A DNA stretch of 64,000 bases from Henriciella sp. (GTDB taxonomy: Bacteria; Pseudomonadota; Alphaproteobacteria; Caulobacterales; Hyphomonadaceae), in assembly GCF_029936995.1 (NCBI RefSeq), contig NZ_JAPYRE010000001.1:310001-374000 (forward strand), read 5' to 3'. Under the pieces are notes generated by a model that searched no databases, was not told where the DNA came from, and saw nothing but the letters and a program-made list of their open reading frames with translations. The translations under genes and the position numbers were made by a program. Positions 54,587-63,042 of the stretch are shown piece after piece; the first letter of the stretch is position 1, and every line of letters starts with the position of its first letter.

Positions 54587-54620
54587 GAAAAAGGCCGGAC
54601 TCGCTCAGCAGGTCCGGCCT
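54587..54620 (-). terminator. Rho-independent terminator of the acidic lipoprotein gene
   Basis: On the minus strand AGGCCGGAC and GTCCGGCCT form a 9-bp stem with an 11-base loop, followed by a T run (TTTTT including the last stem base). It lies 26 bases after the minus-strand stop at 54646. Confidence 0.75.
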
Positions 54621-54645
54621 ATATAAATGCTTGTGAAGCGGGCGC

Positions 54646-55272
54646 TTACTCGGCGTCGTCCTCAGACTCTTCCTCATCACCCTCTTCGTCTTCTTCTTCA
54701 GATTCCGGGCCCTGGTATTCCATTTCCGGGCGGCAGTCTGAGACGAGCTCGCTGACGGCTTCGGACGCAGGAACGATGATGATGTCTTCACCGACAACGA
54801 CACGTATCTCGCCGCGGGCTGCGCCCATCATGGTGGCGAAATAGTCATCCATCGGGGTTGTGACGTCAGCCGGGGCGCCGGTGGCCTGATAGGATTTGTT
54901 GCCAGCAGACGTGAAGACAGCAATGGCGGTGTTCTCGCCTACTTCGTCTTCATCGACATAGCGGCGCAGCGTGATCGAGTTCGACTGATCCTCACCGCCC
55001 TCACGGCAGATCACGGCGAGTTGCCGGTTTTCTTCAGCGTCTTCGAAGGCCACGGCTGAATTCCCGTCGATGTCCGCAGACGACCATGTTCCTTCCATGG
55101 CGTCGCCGGAGGCTTCGGTAGAGCCGATGGAATTTTCGTACTCAGTCAGCTCGACGGTTGACCCGTCGCTACCTTCGGGATGCGGTTCCGGCATCCGGGC
55201 ATCAGGGTCGACATCGCCGCCGCCGCAGGCGGCGAGTGAGAGAGCGGCCAGGCTCAGGCAGAGATGGCGCAT
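54646..55272 (-). CDS. Acidic putative lipoprotein of unknown function
   Basis: The 208-residue product starts at the ATG with GGAGGA seven bases upstream; its lipobox is LAAC (Cys16). A globular middle part (ENRQLAVICREGGEDQS; IRVVVGEDIIIVPASE) is followed by a strongly acidic C-terminal tail of about 20 Glu/Asp-rich residues. No family is recognised. The acidic tail could bind cations, which is speculative. It is divergent from purL, with 129 bp between starts, and has its own terminator. Confidence 0.72.
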   Translation of the reverse strand: MRHLCLSLAALSLAACGGGDVDPDARMPEPHPEGSDGSTVELTEYENSIGSTEASGDAMEGTWSSADIDGNSAVAFEDAEENRQLAVICREGGEDQSNSITLRRYVDEDEVGENTAIAVFTSAGNKSYQATGAPADVTTPMDDYFATMMGAARGEIRVVVGEDIIIVPASEAVSELVSDCRPEMEYQGPESEEEDEEGDEEESEDDAE

Positions 55273-55401
55273 GGGGCATTCCTCCAATCGGTTCGGGATA
55301 TTAACCCGGAAAATGATCATCCGTTTCCCGTTTAAGCAACCTTGTGAGGAATTTCCACCACCTATCTGGCGACTCGCAGCATCTGGCGTTAAGGAGCGGG
55401 C

Positions 55402-57675
55402 ATGACAGACACTTCCGCTATCCTGGCCCACCTCAAGGCCGAACAGAGTGAAGCCGATGCTTCAGGCCACGGCATCAATGCCGAGGAGTGGGACCGGCTC
55501 ATCACGCGCCTGACCCGCAAGCCAAATCTTGTCGAGCTTGGCATCTATTCGGTGATGTGGTCGGAGCATTGCTCCTACAAGTCTTCGCGCCGGCACCTGT
55601 CGAAGTTTCCGACAAAGAATGACCGGGTCATCCAGGGGCCGGGCGAGAATGCGGGTGTCATCGATATTGGCGACGGGCAGGCGGCCATCTTCAAGATGGA
55701 GAGCCATAACCATCCCTCCTACATCGAGCCCTATCAGGGCGCGGCGACCGGGGTTGGTGGCATCCTGCGAGATGTCTTCACGATGGGCGCGCGCCCGATC
55801 GCGCTGGTGAATGCCCTGCGCTTCGGCTCGCCCGATCATCCGAAGACGCGCTCTCTGGTGGCGGGTGTCGTTTCTGGCATTGGGGGCTATGGCAATTGTG
55901 TCGGCGTGCCGACGGTGGCCGGCGAAACGCAGTTCGACGAGGGCTATAACGGCAATATCCTCGTCAATGCGATGGCCGTCGGTCTCGCCGATCAGGACCG
56001 GATTTTCTATGCGCGCGGCGCAACACCCGGGAACCAGATCTTCTATGTCGGCTCCAAGACGGGCCGTGACGGCATTCACGGCGCGACCATGGCATCTGCG
56101 GAGTTCTCTGAAGAGGCGGAAGAAAAACGCCCGACCGTGCAGGTTGGCGATCCGTTTACCGAGAAGCTGCTGATCGAAGCCTGTCTGGAACTGATGGAGA
56201 CAGATGCGATCCAGGCCATTCAGGACATGGGGGCAGCCGGTCTCACATCGTCTAGCGTGGAAATGGCCGACAAGGGTGGCATCGGCATCGAGATGGACCT
56301 CGACAAGGTGCCCCAGCGCGAAGAGGGGATGAGCGCTTACGAGATCATGCTGAGCGAGAGCCAGGAGCGGATGCTCATGGTACTCAAGCCCGGCAAGGAG
56401 GCCGAAGCCAAAGCGGTCTTCGAGAAGTACGATCTAGATGCCGAGGTGATCGGCATGACGACCGATACCGGCCGCATGGTGCTGAAGCAGTTCGGTGAGG
56501 TGGTCTGCGATATTCCGGTCGCGCCGCTGGCCGAAGATGCGCCGAACTATGACCGGCCATGGACCGAGCCAAAACCGCGCCCGGCCTTTGATATCTCGAA
56601 GCATCCCGAGCCGGAGGATTATGGCGAGGTATTGCTGAAGCTCATGTCGTGCCCGGATATGGCGTCCAAGCGCTGGATCTGGGAACAGTATGACCGCCAC
56701 GTCATGGGCGATACAATCGATAGCTCGCAGAGCATGGGCGACGCGGCGATCGTGCGTATCCACGGCACGAACAAGGCGCTGGCGATCTGTTCCGACTGCA
56801 ATCCGCACTATGTCGCCGCCGACCCTTATGAAGGCGGCAAGGCTGTGGTGGCGGAAGCCTACCGCAACCTCTCAGCCGTGGGCGCGACACCGATTGCGAT
56901 CACCGACAATCTCAATTTCGGCAACCCGGAAAAGCCCGCCACAATGGGCACGATCGTGAAAGCCATTGAAGGCATGGCGGAAGGCTGCCGTGCGCTCGAC
57001 TTCCCGGTCGTCTCCGGCAATGTCAGTCTTTACAATGAGACCAATGGCAAGGCGATCCCGCCCACGCCCGTGGTCGGCGGTGTGGGCCTGATCGAAGATG
57101 TCTCGAAGGTCGCGACACTGAAAGGCGCGCAGCCGGGGGACGCGCTGATCCTCATCGGTGAGACCAAGGGCCATCTCGGCGCTTCGCTCTATGCCCGCGA
57201 ATGGCTTGGCCTGAAAGGCGAGGCGCTTGGGCCGCCGCCGCCAGTGGATCTGGAGGTGGAGAAGACTAACGCCGCATTTGTGCGGGGCCTGATCGAGCAG
57301 GGGCTGGTCAATGCCGTCCACGATGTCAGCGATGGGGGCATTGCCTGTGCAGCGGCTGAAATGGCGCTGGCGAGTGGGGTAGGTGTCACGCTCGATATGG
57401 GTGAGCGCTTCGGTGAAGCAGACCGCGTGAGTGCGCTCTTCGGGGAGCGAGGGGCTGGTTACCTGTTGAGCGTGAAGGATGCAGATGCCGTGCTCGACCA
57501 GGTCGAGGCATATGAGCGTGAGATACCCAGCCTGATGCTTGGCAGCTTCGAGGCTGAACCCGTGATTGGCTTGGTGCGCGAAGTGCGTGCGGAAAAGACG
57601 GACAGAGTGAAGCTTTCTGTGCTTCGCGATGCCCATGAAGGCTGGTTGCCGCGTTATATGTCGGATGAAGGTTGA
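55402..57675 (+). CDS. purL: Phosphoribosylformylglycinamidine synthase subunit PurL
   Basis: PurL converts FGAR to FGAM with ATP and ammonia delivered by PurQ. At 757 residues it is the small PurL type that needs PurQ and PurS. Motifs are [55 protein letters not shown]-type ATP/metal site residues and [17 protein letters not shown] in the C-terminal half. AAGGAG precedes the ATG. Confidence 0.96.
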   Translation: MTDTSAILAHLKAEQSEADASGHGINAEEWDRLITRLTRKPNLVELGIYSVMWSEHCSYKSSRRHLSKFPTKNDRVIQGPGENAGVIDIGDGQAAIFKMESHNHPSYIEPYQGAATGVGGILRDVFTMGARPIALVNALRFGSPDHPKTRSLVAGVVSGIGGYGNCVGVPTVAGETQFDEGYNGNILVNAMAVGLADQDRIFYARGATPGNQIFYVGSKTGRDGIHGATMASAEFSEEAEEKRPTVQVGDPFTEKLLIEACLELMETDAIQAIQDMGAAGLTSSSVEMADKGGIGIEMDLDKVPQREEGMSAYEIMLSESQERMLMVLKPGKEAEAKAVFEKYDLDAEVIGMTTDTGRMVLKQFGEVVCDIPVAPLAEDAPNYDRPWTEPKPRPAFDISKHPEPEDYGEVLLKLMSCPDMASKRWIWEQYDRHVMGDTIDSSQSMGDAAIVRIHGTNKALAICSDCNPHYVAADPYEGGKAVVAEAYRNLSAVGATPIAITDNLNFGNPEKPATMGTIVKAIEGMAEGCRALDFPVVSGNVSLYNETNGKAIPPTPVVGGVGLIEDVSKVATLKGAQPGDALILIGETKGHLGASLYAREWLGLKGEALGPPPPVDLEVEKTNAAFVRGLIEQGLVNAVHDVSDGGIACAAAEMALASGVGVTLDMGERFGEADRVSALFGERGAGYLLSVKDADAVLDQVEAYEREIPSLMLGSFEAEPVIGLVREVRAEKTDRVKLSVLRDAHEGWLPRYMSDEG

Positions 57676-57689
57676 GCCTGGTCTCTCCG

Positions 57690-57792
57690 CGTCATCCCGG
57701 GCGACCGCAGGGAGACCCGGGACCCAGTAATTTGATGTCTGTTCGGGCAAACTAGGTCCCGGATATTCGCTGGCGCGAATTTCGGGATGACG
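57690..57792. repeat. Dispersed palindromic repeat, full copy
   Basis: The roughly 103-bp element is bounded by CGTCATCCCGG on the left and CGGGATGACG on the right. Internal inverted arms (CCGGGACC at 57718-57724 and GGTCCCGG at 57755-57762) could fold into a large hairpin. Its right half recurs at 32511-32550. It occupies most of the 289-bp gap between purL and the M2 peptidase; the rest of the gap shows nothing further. Confidence 0.75.
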
Positions 57793-57964
57793 CCTCCGTG
57801 TTCTTGTTCTGCAAACAATTCATGCGCAATTTTCCTGCGTCTGAAATCGGTTGGATAAAAAGCTGTCCCACGCTTGCGAGGCCTGAAGGGCAAAAATCGC
57901 TTCGCGGGCATTGACCTTGCACGCGCTTGGCGCTTCGCTATGCGCCATCATGGAGGTCCCCAGA

Positions 57965-59848
57965 ATGAAAAAGATATTCTTCACCGCGAGTGCCACGGCG
58001 ATATCACTGGCGCTGGTGTCCGGTTGTGCCGGCAGCAGCTCTGAAAACCTGAAACCCGCCGACGCCCCGGCGCCGCCAACGTCCACGGCAGCCGACCCGG
58101 TTGAAGCAGCCGATGCGCCCACGGTCGCGGAGGCGCGCGCCTTCCTCGAACGTGCAGACGCCGAGCTTGGCCAGATGTCCAAGGAGGTCAGCCCGATCTT
58201 CTGGGAGCAGGCGACCAATATTACCGACGAAACCAACGCTGCCGCCGCGGATGCAGGCGCACGCGCCACGAAACTGGCCGTGTCGCTCGCCAATGAGTCG
58301 AAGAAGTTCAACGATACCGACCTGCCGCCAGAGCTGGCGCGGAAGATGCAGCGTCTCCAGTCCGGTGTGACGATTCCGGCGCCTTCCACGGAAGGGGCGG
58401 CCGAGGAGCTTTCCGAGATTACCACCGGGCTGGAAGCAACCTATGGCACCGGCACCTTCACCTATAAGGGCGAGGAGCTGAATCTCGACGAGTTGTCGAC
58501 TATCATCGAGACGAGCCGAGACCCGCAGGAGCTGAAGACAGTATGGGAAGGCTGGCGCACCATTTCGCCGCCGATGAAGGATGATTATGTCCGCATGGTC
58601 GACATCGCCAATGAGGGCGCACGCGAGCTTGGCTATGACAACCTCAAGACGATGTGGTTGTCGAAGTATGACATGCCGCCCGAAGAAATGGCAAACGAAG
58701 TCGACCGGCTCTGGGGACAGGTTTCGCCGCTCTATGAGGAGCTGCACTGCTATGTGCGTGCTGAACTGAACGAGGAATATGGCGACGAGGTCCAGCCCGC
58801 GACGGGGCCGATCCGTGCCGACCTGCTGGGCAATATGTGGTCGCAGCAATGGTCGAACATCTATCCCATCGTGAAACCGGAAGGCCTGCCGGGACAGGGC
58901 TATGACCTGACCGAGGAACTCGAACAGGCCAATTACGACGCCATCAAGATGGTCGAGACGGCGGAAAACTTCTTCGTGTCACTCGGCCTCGAACCACTGC
59001 CGGCAACGTTCTGGGAACGCTCCATGATTACCCGGCCTGAAGACCGGGAAGTCGTCTGCCATGCCTCCGCCTGGGACCTTGATGACGAGGAAGATGTCCG
59101 TATCAAGATGTGCACCGAAGTGAATGCGGAAGACTTCTACACCGTCCATCACGAGCTTGGGCACAATTACTACCAGCGTGCCTACAAGGACGTGGATTAC
59201 CTCTACAAGGACGGCGCGCATGACGGCTTCCACGAGGCGATCGGCGATTTCATTTCCCTGTCGATCACCCCGGTCTATCTGGAAAAAATCGGCCTGATCA
59301 CCGAAGACCAGATTCCCGGCGCCGATGCAGACATCGCGCTCCTGCTGAACACCTCGCTCGACAAGATCGCCTTCCTGCCCTTCGCGCTGACGGTCGATAA
59401 CTGGCGTTGGGACGTGCTCGACGGCACGACGCAACCGGCTGACTATAACAAGGCGTGGTGGGAAAAGCGCACGGCCTATCAAGGTATCGTGGCGCCCGGG
59501 CCACGCCCGGAAAACGCCTTCGACCCTGGTGCGAAGTATCACATTCCGGGCAATACGCCTTACCTGCGCTACTTCCTGTCATTCGTGATGCAGTTCCAGT
59601 TCCACAAGGCCGCCTGTGAGCAGGCTGGTTGGGATGGCCCGCTCCACCGCTGTTCCATCTACGGCAACGAGGAAGTCGGTGCCCGCTTCAATGCGATGAT
59701 GGAAATGGGGGCGTCCGAGCCATGGCCGGACGTGCTGGAAACCTTCACGGGCACACGTGAGATGGATGGCTCGGCCATGGTCGAGTATTTCGATCCGCTG
59801 ATCACCTGGCTCGAGGAAGAGAATGAAGGCCGTAGCTGCGGCTGGTAA
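57965..59848 (+). CDS. M2-family peptidase (ACE-like dipeptidyl carboxypeptidase), lipoprotein
   Basis: The 627 residues start at the ATG after GGAGG. Signal II with lipobox VSGC (about Cys21) and a Pro/Ala-rich spacer predict a membrane-anchored periplasmic enzyme. The M2 domain shows the zinc motif HHELGHNYYQ, the third ligand in FHEAIGDFISLS and the family segment PYLRYFLSFVMQFQFH. It would release dipeptides from peptide C termini. A terminator follows. Confidence 0.92.
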   Translation: MKKIFFTASATAISLALVSGCAGSSSENLKPADAPAPPTSTAADPVEAADAPTVAEARAFLERADAELGQMSKEVSPIFWEQATNITDETNAAAADAGARATKLAVSLANESKKFNDTDLPPELARKMQRLQSGVTIPAPSTEGAAEELSEITTGLEATYGTGTFTYKGEELNLDELSTIIETSRDPQELKTVWEGWRTISPPMKDDYVRMVDIANEGARELGYDNLKTMWLSKYDMPPEEMANEVDRLWGQVSPLYEELHCYVRAELNEEYGDEVQPATGPIRADLLGNMWSQQWSNIYPIVKPEGLPGQGYDLTEELEQANYDAIKMVETAENFFVSLGLEPLPATFWERSMITRPEDREVVCHASAWDLDDEEDVRIKMCTEVNAEDFYTVHHELGHNYYQRAYKDVDYLYKDGAHDGFHEAIGDFISLSITPVYLEKIGLITEDQIPGADADIALLLNTSLDKIAFLPFALTVDNWRWDVLDGTTQPADYNKAWWEKRTAYQGIVAPGPRPENAFDPGAKYHIPGNTPYLRYFLSFVMQFQFHKAACEQAGWDGPLHRCSIYGNEEVGARFNAMMEMGASEPWPDVLETFTGTREMDGSAMVEYFDPLITWLEEENEGRSCGW

Positions 59849-59875
59849 TAATTCTTTATGCAGGCTCTAGACAGG

Positions 59876-59907
59876 AAACCCCGGGCCGGAGGGTCCGGGG
59901 TTTTCTT
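59876..59907 (+). terminator. Rho-independent terminator after the M2 peptidase gene
   Basis: AAACCCCGG (59876-59884) pairs with CCGGGGTTT (59895-59903) over a 10-base loop, followed by TTTTCTT. It reads on the plus strand and touches the 3' end of the convergent nuclease gene. Confidence 0.82.
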
Positions 59908-60409
59908 ATGTGCACCAGCTGCGCCTGTGATCGCCCCAGCGCCGGGCAAACCCTTCGGCCACAAGCTTGTCACCCACGGAGTGGCCATTGACGGTGGCGA
60001 CACGCAGCAGGCGGCCATACTTGTCACTGTCACGTGATGAGGTCTTCTTCAGCTTCACATGACCTTCGTTGAGAAGGTCCAGTAGCCGGTTGCTGGCGCG
60101 TTCGCCCATCAGTTTTTCCCAGTCGCATTCGGGCGAAAAGATTTCAGGTGCGTCGATGTCCGTGAGGCGGATCTTCATGCCATTCGCCCAGATCGTGTCC
60201 CCATCAACGACACAGTTTAGGCGTTGCTGGCCATCACAGGGCTGGAAGCTGGCACTTTCTGGCAGGGCGGTCACTTCACCTCGTGGCGCATTGAGATAGG
60301 ACAGGCCGATTGCAATGGCCAGGAGGGCGAGAAGTGGAAGGATCGAGACATCGCCGCCCTGCACACGCAGCCAGCGCCGGAACAGGACGGACCGCATAAT
60401 ACGCACCAT
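59906..60409 (-). CDS. Membrane-anchored thermonuclease (SNase-like)
   Basis: This 167-residue protein has one N-terminal membrane helix (about residues 21-40) and an SNase domain: VVDGDTIWANGMKIRLTDIDAPE, GERASNRLLDLL, SRDSDKYGRLLRVATVNG and VAEGFARRW. The Asp and Arg residues of the catalytic centre appear to be kept. It is probably a periplasm-facing nuclease that degrades incoming DNA or RNA. Three cysteines (FQPCDGQQRLNC, PECDW) may form disulfides. Confidence 0.87.
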   Translation of the reverse strand: MVRIMRSVLFRRWLRVQGGDVSILPLLALLAIAIGLSYLNAPRGEVTALPESASFQPCDGQQRLNCVVDGDTIWANGMKIRLTDIDAPEIFSPECDWEKLMGERASNRLLDLLNEGHVKLKKTSSRDSDKYGRLLRVATVNGHSVGDKLVAEGFARRWGDHRRSWCT

Positions 60410-60476
60410 CGTGAGGGTTCCCTGATGAGACCCCCTAGAATGGTTTCAGAAAGGTTACAGAAGTCTTTCTAGTTTA

Positions 60477-61448
60477 CTACTTCTTTGCAGCCACCCACTT
60501 ATCCACGGCCTCGGCCATAAGGATGACAGTGTCGACAGAGCGCGCAAAGGTTGCCTGATCAACCCGGTCGAACGTGTCGGTTGGCTGGTGATAATCGGCA
60601 TGGTTCTCGACCCCCAGATAGATGATCGGTATGCCAGCGCGCAGAAAGGGCGCATGGTCTGACATCAGCGACCAGTCTTCGTCTCCCCATTCCGGGCTGT
60701 CATGACCGCGTTTCAGGGTGATTGGTGCAGACCGGGCAGTGCGGTCTATCAGCGGAACGAGACGGGGGTTGTGATATGCCCCTACCGCATAAAGGACACC
60801 ATCATCAGCGCGGGCGACCATGTCGAGATTGAGGTTGAAAGCCAGCCTGGAGCGGTCTGTAGTGCTGAGTGTCCGGACAAAGTGTGAGGAACCGCCAAAT
60901 CCGGTTTCCTCTGCATCAAAGAAAGCAAATATGAGCGTCGCGTCTGGAGGATTGGCCTGGAACCAGCTGATCGTTTCCAGCAGGGCAGCGACACCAGAGG
61001 CGTTGTCATCGGCCCCGTTGTAGATGTCGCCATTGACCTTGCCGAGATGATCGAAATGGGCCGACAGTACAATGAGCGGGCTATCGGCTCCGCCTTTACC
61101 CTCGATCATTGCCAGCAGGTTCGTGCCCTTCACGGTCTCGTCCGGCGCGTTGAACTTGTGGGTCGCGAAGCTGTGGCGGTAGCTGTTATCGCCATAGGGG
61201 ACCACTTTCATGCTGGTGAGACGGTCTTCGATCCAGGCGATGGCGCGTGCGTTCCCGGGGGTGCCTGTCCGGCGTCCAGCGAACCTGTCAGAAGATAGTG
61301 TGCGCAGTGTCGCCAGCGCGCGATCTGCTTGATGATGCTGGGCGTCATAGACCGGGTTTTCAGCTGTCTCCGATTGGGCTGGTCCGGAGTGCGAGCCGGC
61401 AGTGCAGGCCGCAACAAGAAACACGCTGAAAAGCAGGGTACGCAACAT
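60477..61448 (-). CDS. M28-family metallopeptidase, lipoprotein
   Basis: This 323-residue protein has a signal and lipobox VAAC (about Cys15). The M28 aminopeptidase fold carries its two-zinc ligands in VLSAHFDHLG, NGADDNASGVAALLE, FFDAEETGFGGS and NLDMVARADDG, with the last His expected in YHQPTDTFDRV. It probably trims N-terminal residues of peptides in the periplasm. It is divergent from bolA (74 bp between starts). Confidence 0.92.
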   Translation of the reverse strand: MLRTLLFSVFLVAACTAGSHSGPAQSETAENPVYDAQHHQADRALATLRTLSSDRFAGRRTGTPGNARAIAWIEDRLTSMKVVPYGDNSYRHSFATHKFNAPDETVKGTNLLAMIEGKGGADSPLIVLSAHFDHLGKVNGDIYNGADDNASGVAALLETISWFQANPPDATLIFAFFDAEETGFGGSSHFVRTLSTTDRSRLAFNLNLDMVARADDGVLYAVGAYHNPRLVPLIDRTARSAPITLKRGHDSPEWGDEDWSLMSDHAPFLRAGIPIIYLGVENHADYHQPTDTFDRVDQATFARSVDTVILMAEAVDKWVAAKK

Positions 61449-61522
61449 AACAGTCTTTCGGATCAGGGCTCACTTGACCCTAGAGCCATTGCGCGCCATG
61501 TGCCAGCGGAAGGAGACAGCCT

Positions 61523-61756
61523 ATGGCAATGGATCGCGAGACACTCGAAACGCATCTCAAGGATGCTTTTCCCGATGCGGAAATTACCCTGACTGACTTG
61601 GCGGGTGACAATGATCACTGGCAGGCGGAAATTGTGTCCGAGCAATTTTCGGGCGTGCCGCGCGTGAAGCAACACCAGATGGTCTATGCGGCTCTCAAGG
61701 GGAAGATGGGCGGCGACCTCCACGCCCTTGCACTGAAGACGCGAACACCCGGCTGA
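61523..61756 (+). CDS. BolA-family protein
   Basis: This 77-residue protein matches the short BolA/IbaG type: LKDAFPDAEITLTDLAGDND, a conserved FSGVPRVKQHQMVYAAL with the invariant His, and a C-terminal GGDLHALALKT. BolA proteins bind iron-sulfur clusters with monothiol glutaredoxins. In many alphaproteobacteria purL, bolA and grxD are neighbours; here bolA lies 3.8 kb after purL and grxD is not seen. AAGGAGA precedes the ATG. Confidence 0.93.
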   Translation: MAMDRETLETHLKDAFPDAEITLTDLAGDNDHWQAEIVSEQFSGVPRVKQHQMVYAALKGKMGGDLHALALKTRTPG

Positions 61757-61758
61757 AG

Positions 61759-62973
61759 CTATTCCTCAGGCGACTTTTTCGTGTCGTCGCCGTCTTCGTC
61801 GTCAGTTTTTTTGTCGAACGCTTCGTTGTGTCCTGATGGCAGGCGTCCCTGAAGACCCGCATTGTCTTCATAGTCGCCCGGCAGGACATCCATTTCCTGA
61901 ACAGAGTATGCGCCATCCTTGCGAAGGCCCGGCAGGGGGCGATCGCCAGAAGGGGCGGCCTGTTGTGTATTTCGCTGTGTGCGCTTCAGCCCCGGCCAGG
62001 GGCCAGCGGGTTTGTCCGAGCGAGCCGTGCTGGTCTTGGTTTCGGACTGTTCCTGCTGCGGTGTAACGGTGCGGCGGGTGACTGTCGGCTCAAGCTCAGG
62101 CTCAGGCGCAGGCGCTTCATTATCAGGGCTGTTTTCTGCTGCCGGGGGTGGCGTCATATTGCCGGACTGACGCGCGGCATCCTCGCGGGTCGTTACCATC
62201 TCCCTTGGAAGGGTGCGGGTATAGCGACGTGTCCGGACAACCCGCTGGGTCGGTTCAGATTGAACACTGGTTCCCGTTTCGGCAACAGGTGACGTCTCCG
62301 TGTCCGGCTGCGTCTCTACGCGTGGCGGCGCCTGTTTGAGACTTGGTGCGGTCTGTGGAGCTGCGGGTTCGGACCGGACTGGCGCAGGTGCGGGCTCTCT
62401 TGCCGTGCTCTCAGGCTCGTAGCCGGGCGGGTAACTCTCGACGGTAATGCGCATTTCCGAAAAATCCGGCACGCGTTCGGCAGCTGCAGCCGGAGACTGT
62501 CCAGCGCGGGCAGGTGTTCCGGATTGAGGTGAGACGGTCGGCCTGGTCTGAACTGGGGGCTGCGTAGATGGTTCTGAATATTCTGGCGTGGAGCTACCGG
62601 CAAGTGTCTCTGTCGAGGCAGGTGGCGAGGCTTGCCCCATTGGCTGGCCATACGCGGCGCCAGTCGGTGGGCTTGACCGGTCTACCCCTGAAATGGCGGC
62701 GGGATGCCTGTCGATATTATCCGGCGCCGTTTTCAGCTCACAGCGCGGCCCCTGCCTGAAGGTCGGCGGTGTAAGCGTCCAGGCGCGGCAGAGATTGTCT
62801 GCTTCGCAGCTGGCGGCGCAGGCATCAGGCGTAGTGCCGCGCAGGGAACGGTAGGGAACAGTCTCGTTGTAAGTCCCTGAAGGGGACATCTGTGGCTGCT
62901 CGCCAGCAGTTTGACCCTCAGCCGTGAGGCAGAGCCCCAGAATGAGGGTGAGCGCGGATGTGAGGCGCATCAT
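61759..62973 (-). CDS. Exported PAN/apple-like domain protein with long disordered region
   Basis: The 404 residues begin with a signal peptide (cleavage near AEGQTAG). The next ~70 residues resemble a PAN/apple domain: YRSLRGTTPDACAASCEADN, CRAWTLTPP and RCELK, with the expected cysteine spacing. The remaining ~300 residues are low-complexity, rich in Pro, Thr, Glu and Arg, with no fold visible, and end in an acidic/Lys tail. PAN domains bind proteins or carbohydrates. The start may instead be a GTG seven codons upstream at 62994. Confidence 0.72.
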   Translation of the reverse strand: MMRLTSALTLILGLCLTAEGQTAGEQPQMSPSGTYNETVPYRSLRGTTPDACAASCEADNLCRAWTLTPPTFRQGPRCELKTAPDNIDRHPAAISGVDRSSPPTGAAYGQPMGQASPPASTETLAGSSTPEYSEPSTQPPVQTRPTVSPQSGTPARAGQSPAAAAERVPDFSEMRITVESYPPGYEPESTAREPAPAPVRSEPAAPQTAPSLKQAPPRVETQPDTETSPVAETGTSVQSEPTQRVVRTRRYTRTLPREMVTTREDAARQSGNMTPPPAAENSPDNEAPAPEPELEPTVTRRTVTPQQEQSETKTSTARSDKPAGPWPGLKRTQRNTQQAAPSGDRPLPGLRKDGAYSVQEMDVLPGDYEDNAGLQGRLPSGHNEAFDKKTDDEDGDDTKKSPEE

Positions 62974-63042
62974 GATTTTTGGTTCCCGAGACACTGTAAA
63001 CTGAGAAAGGCTGGCCCAGACCTCTTAAGATCGGGTTAGGCA

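Noticed and set aside
53879-54844. A 321-codon plus-strand frame opposite the DAAO-like gene
   Set aside because: The minus-strand frame carries clear DAAO signatures, while this one has low-complexity Ser/Arg stretches and no family match.
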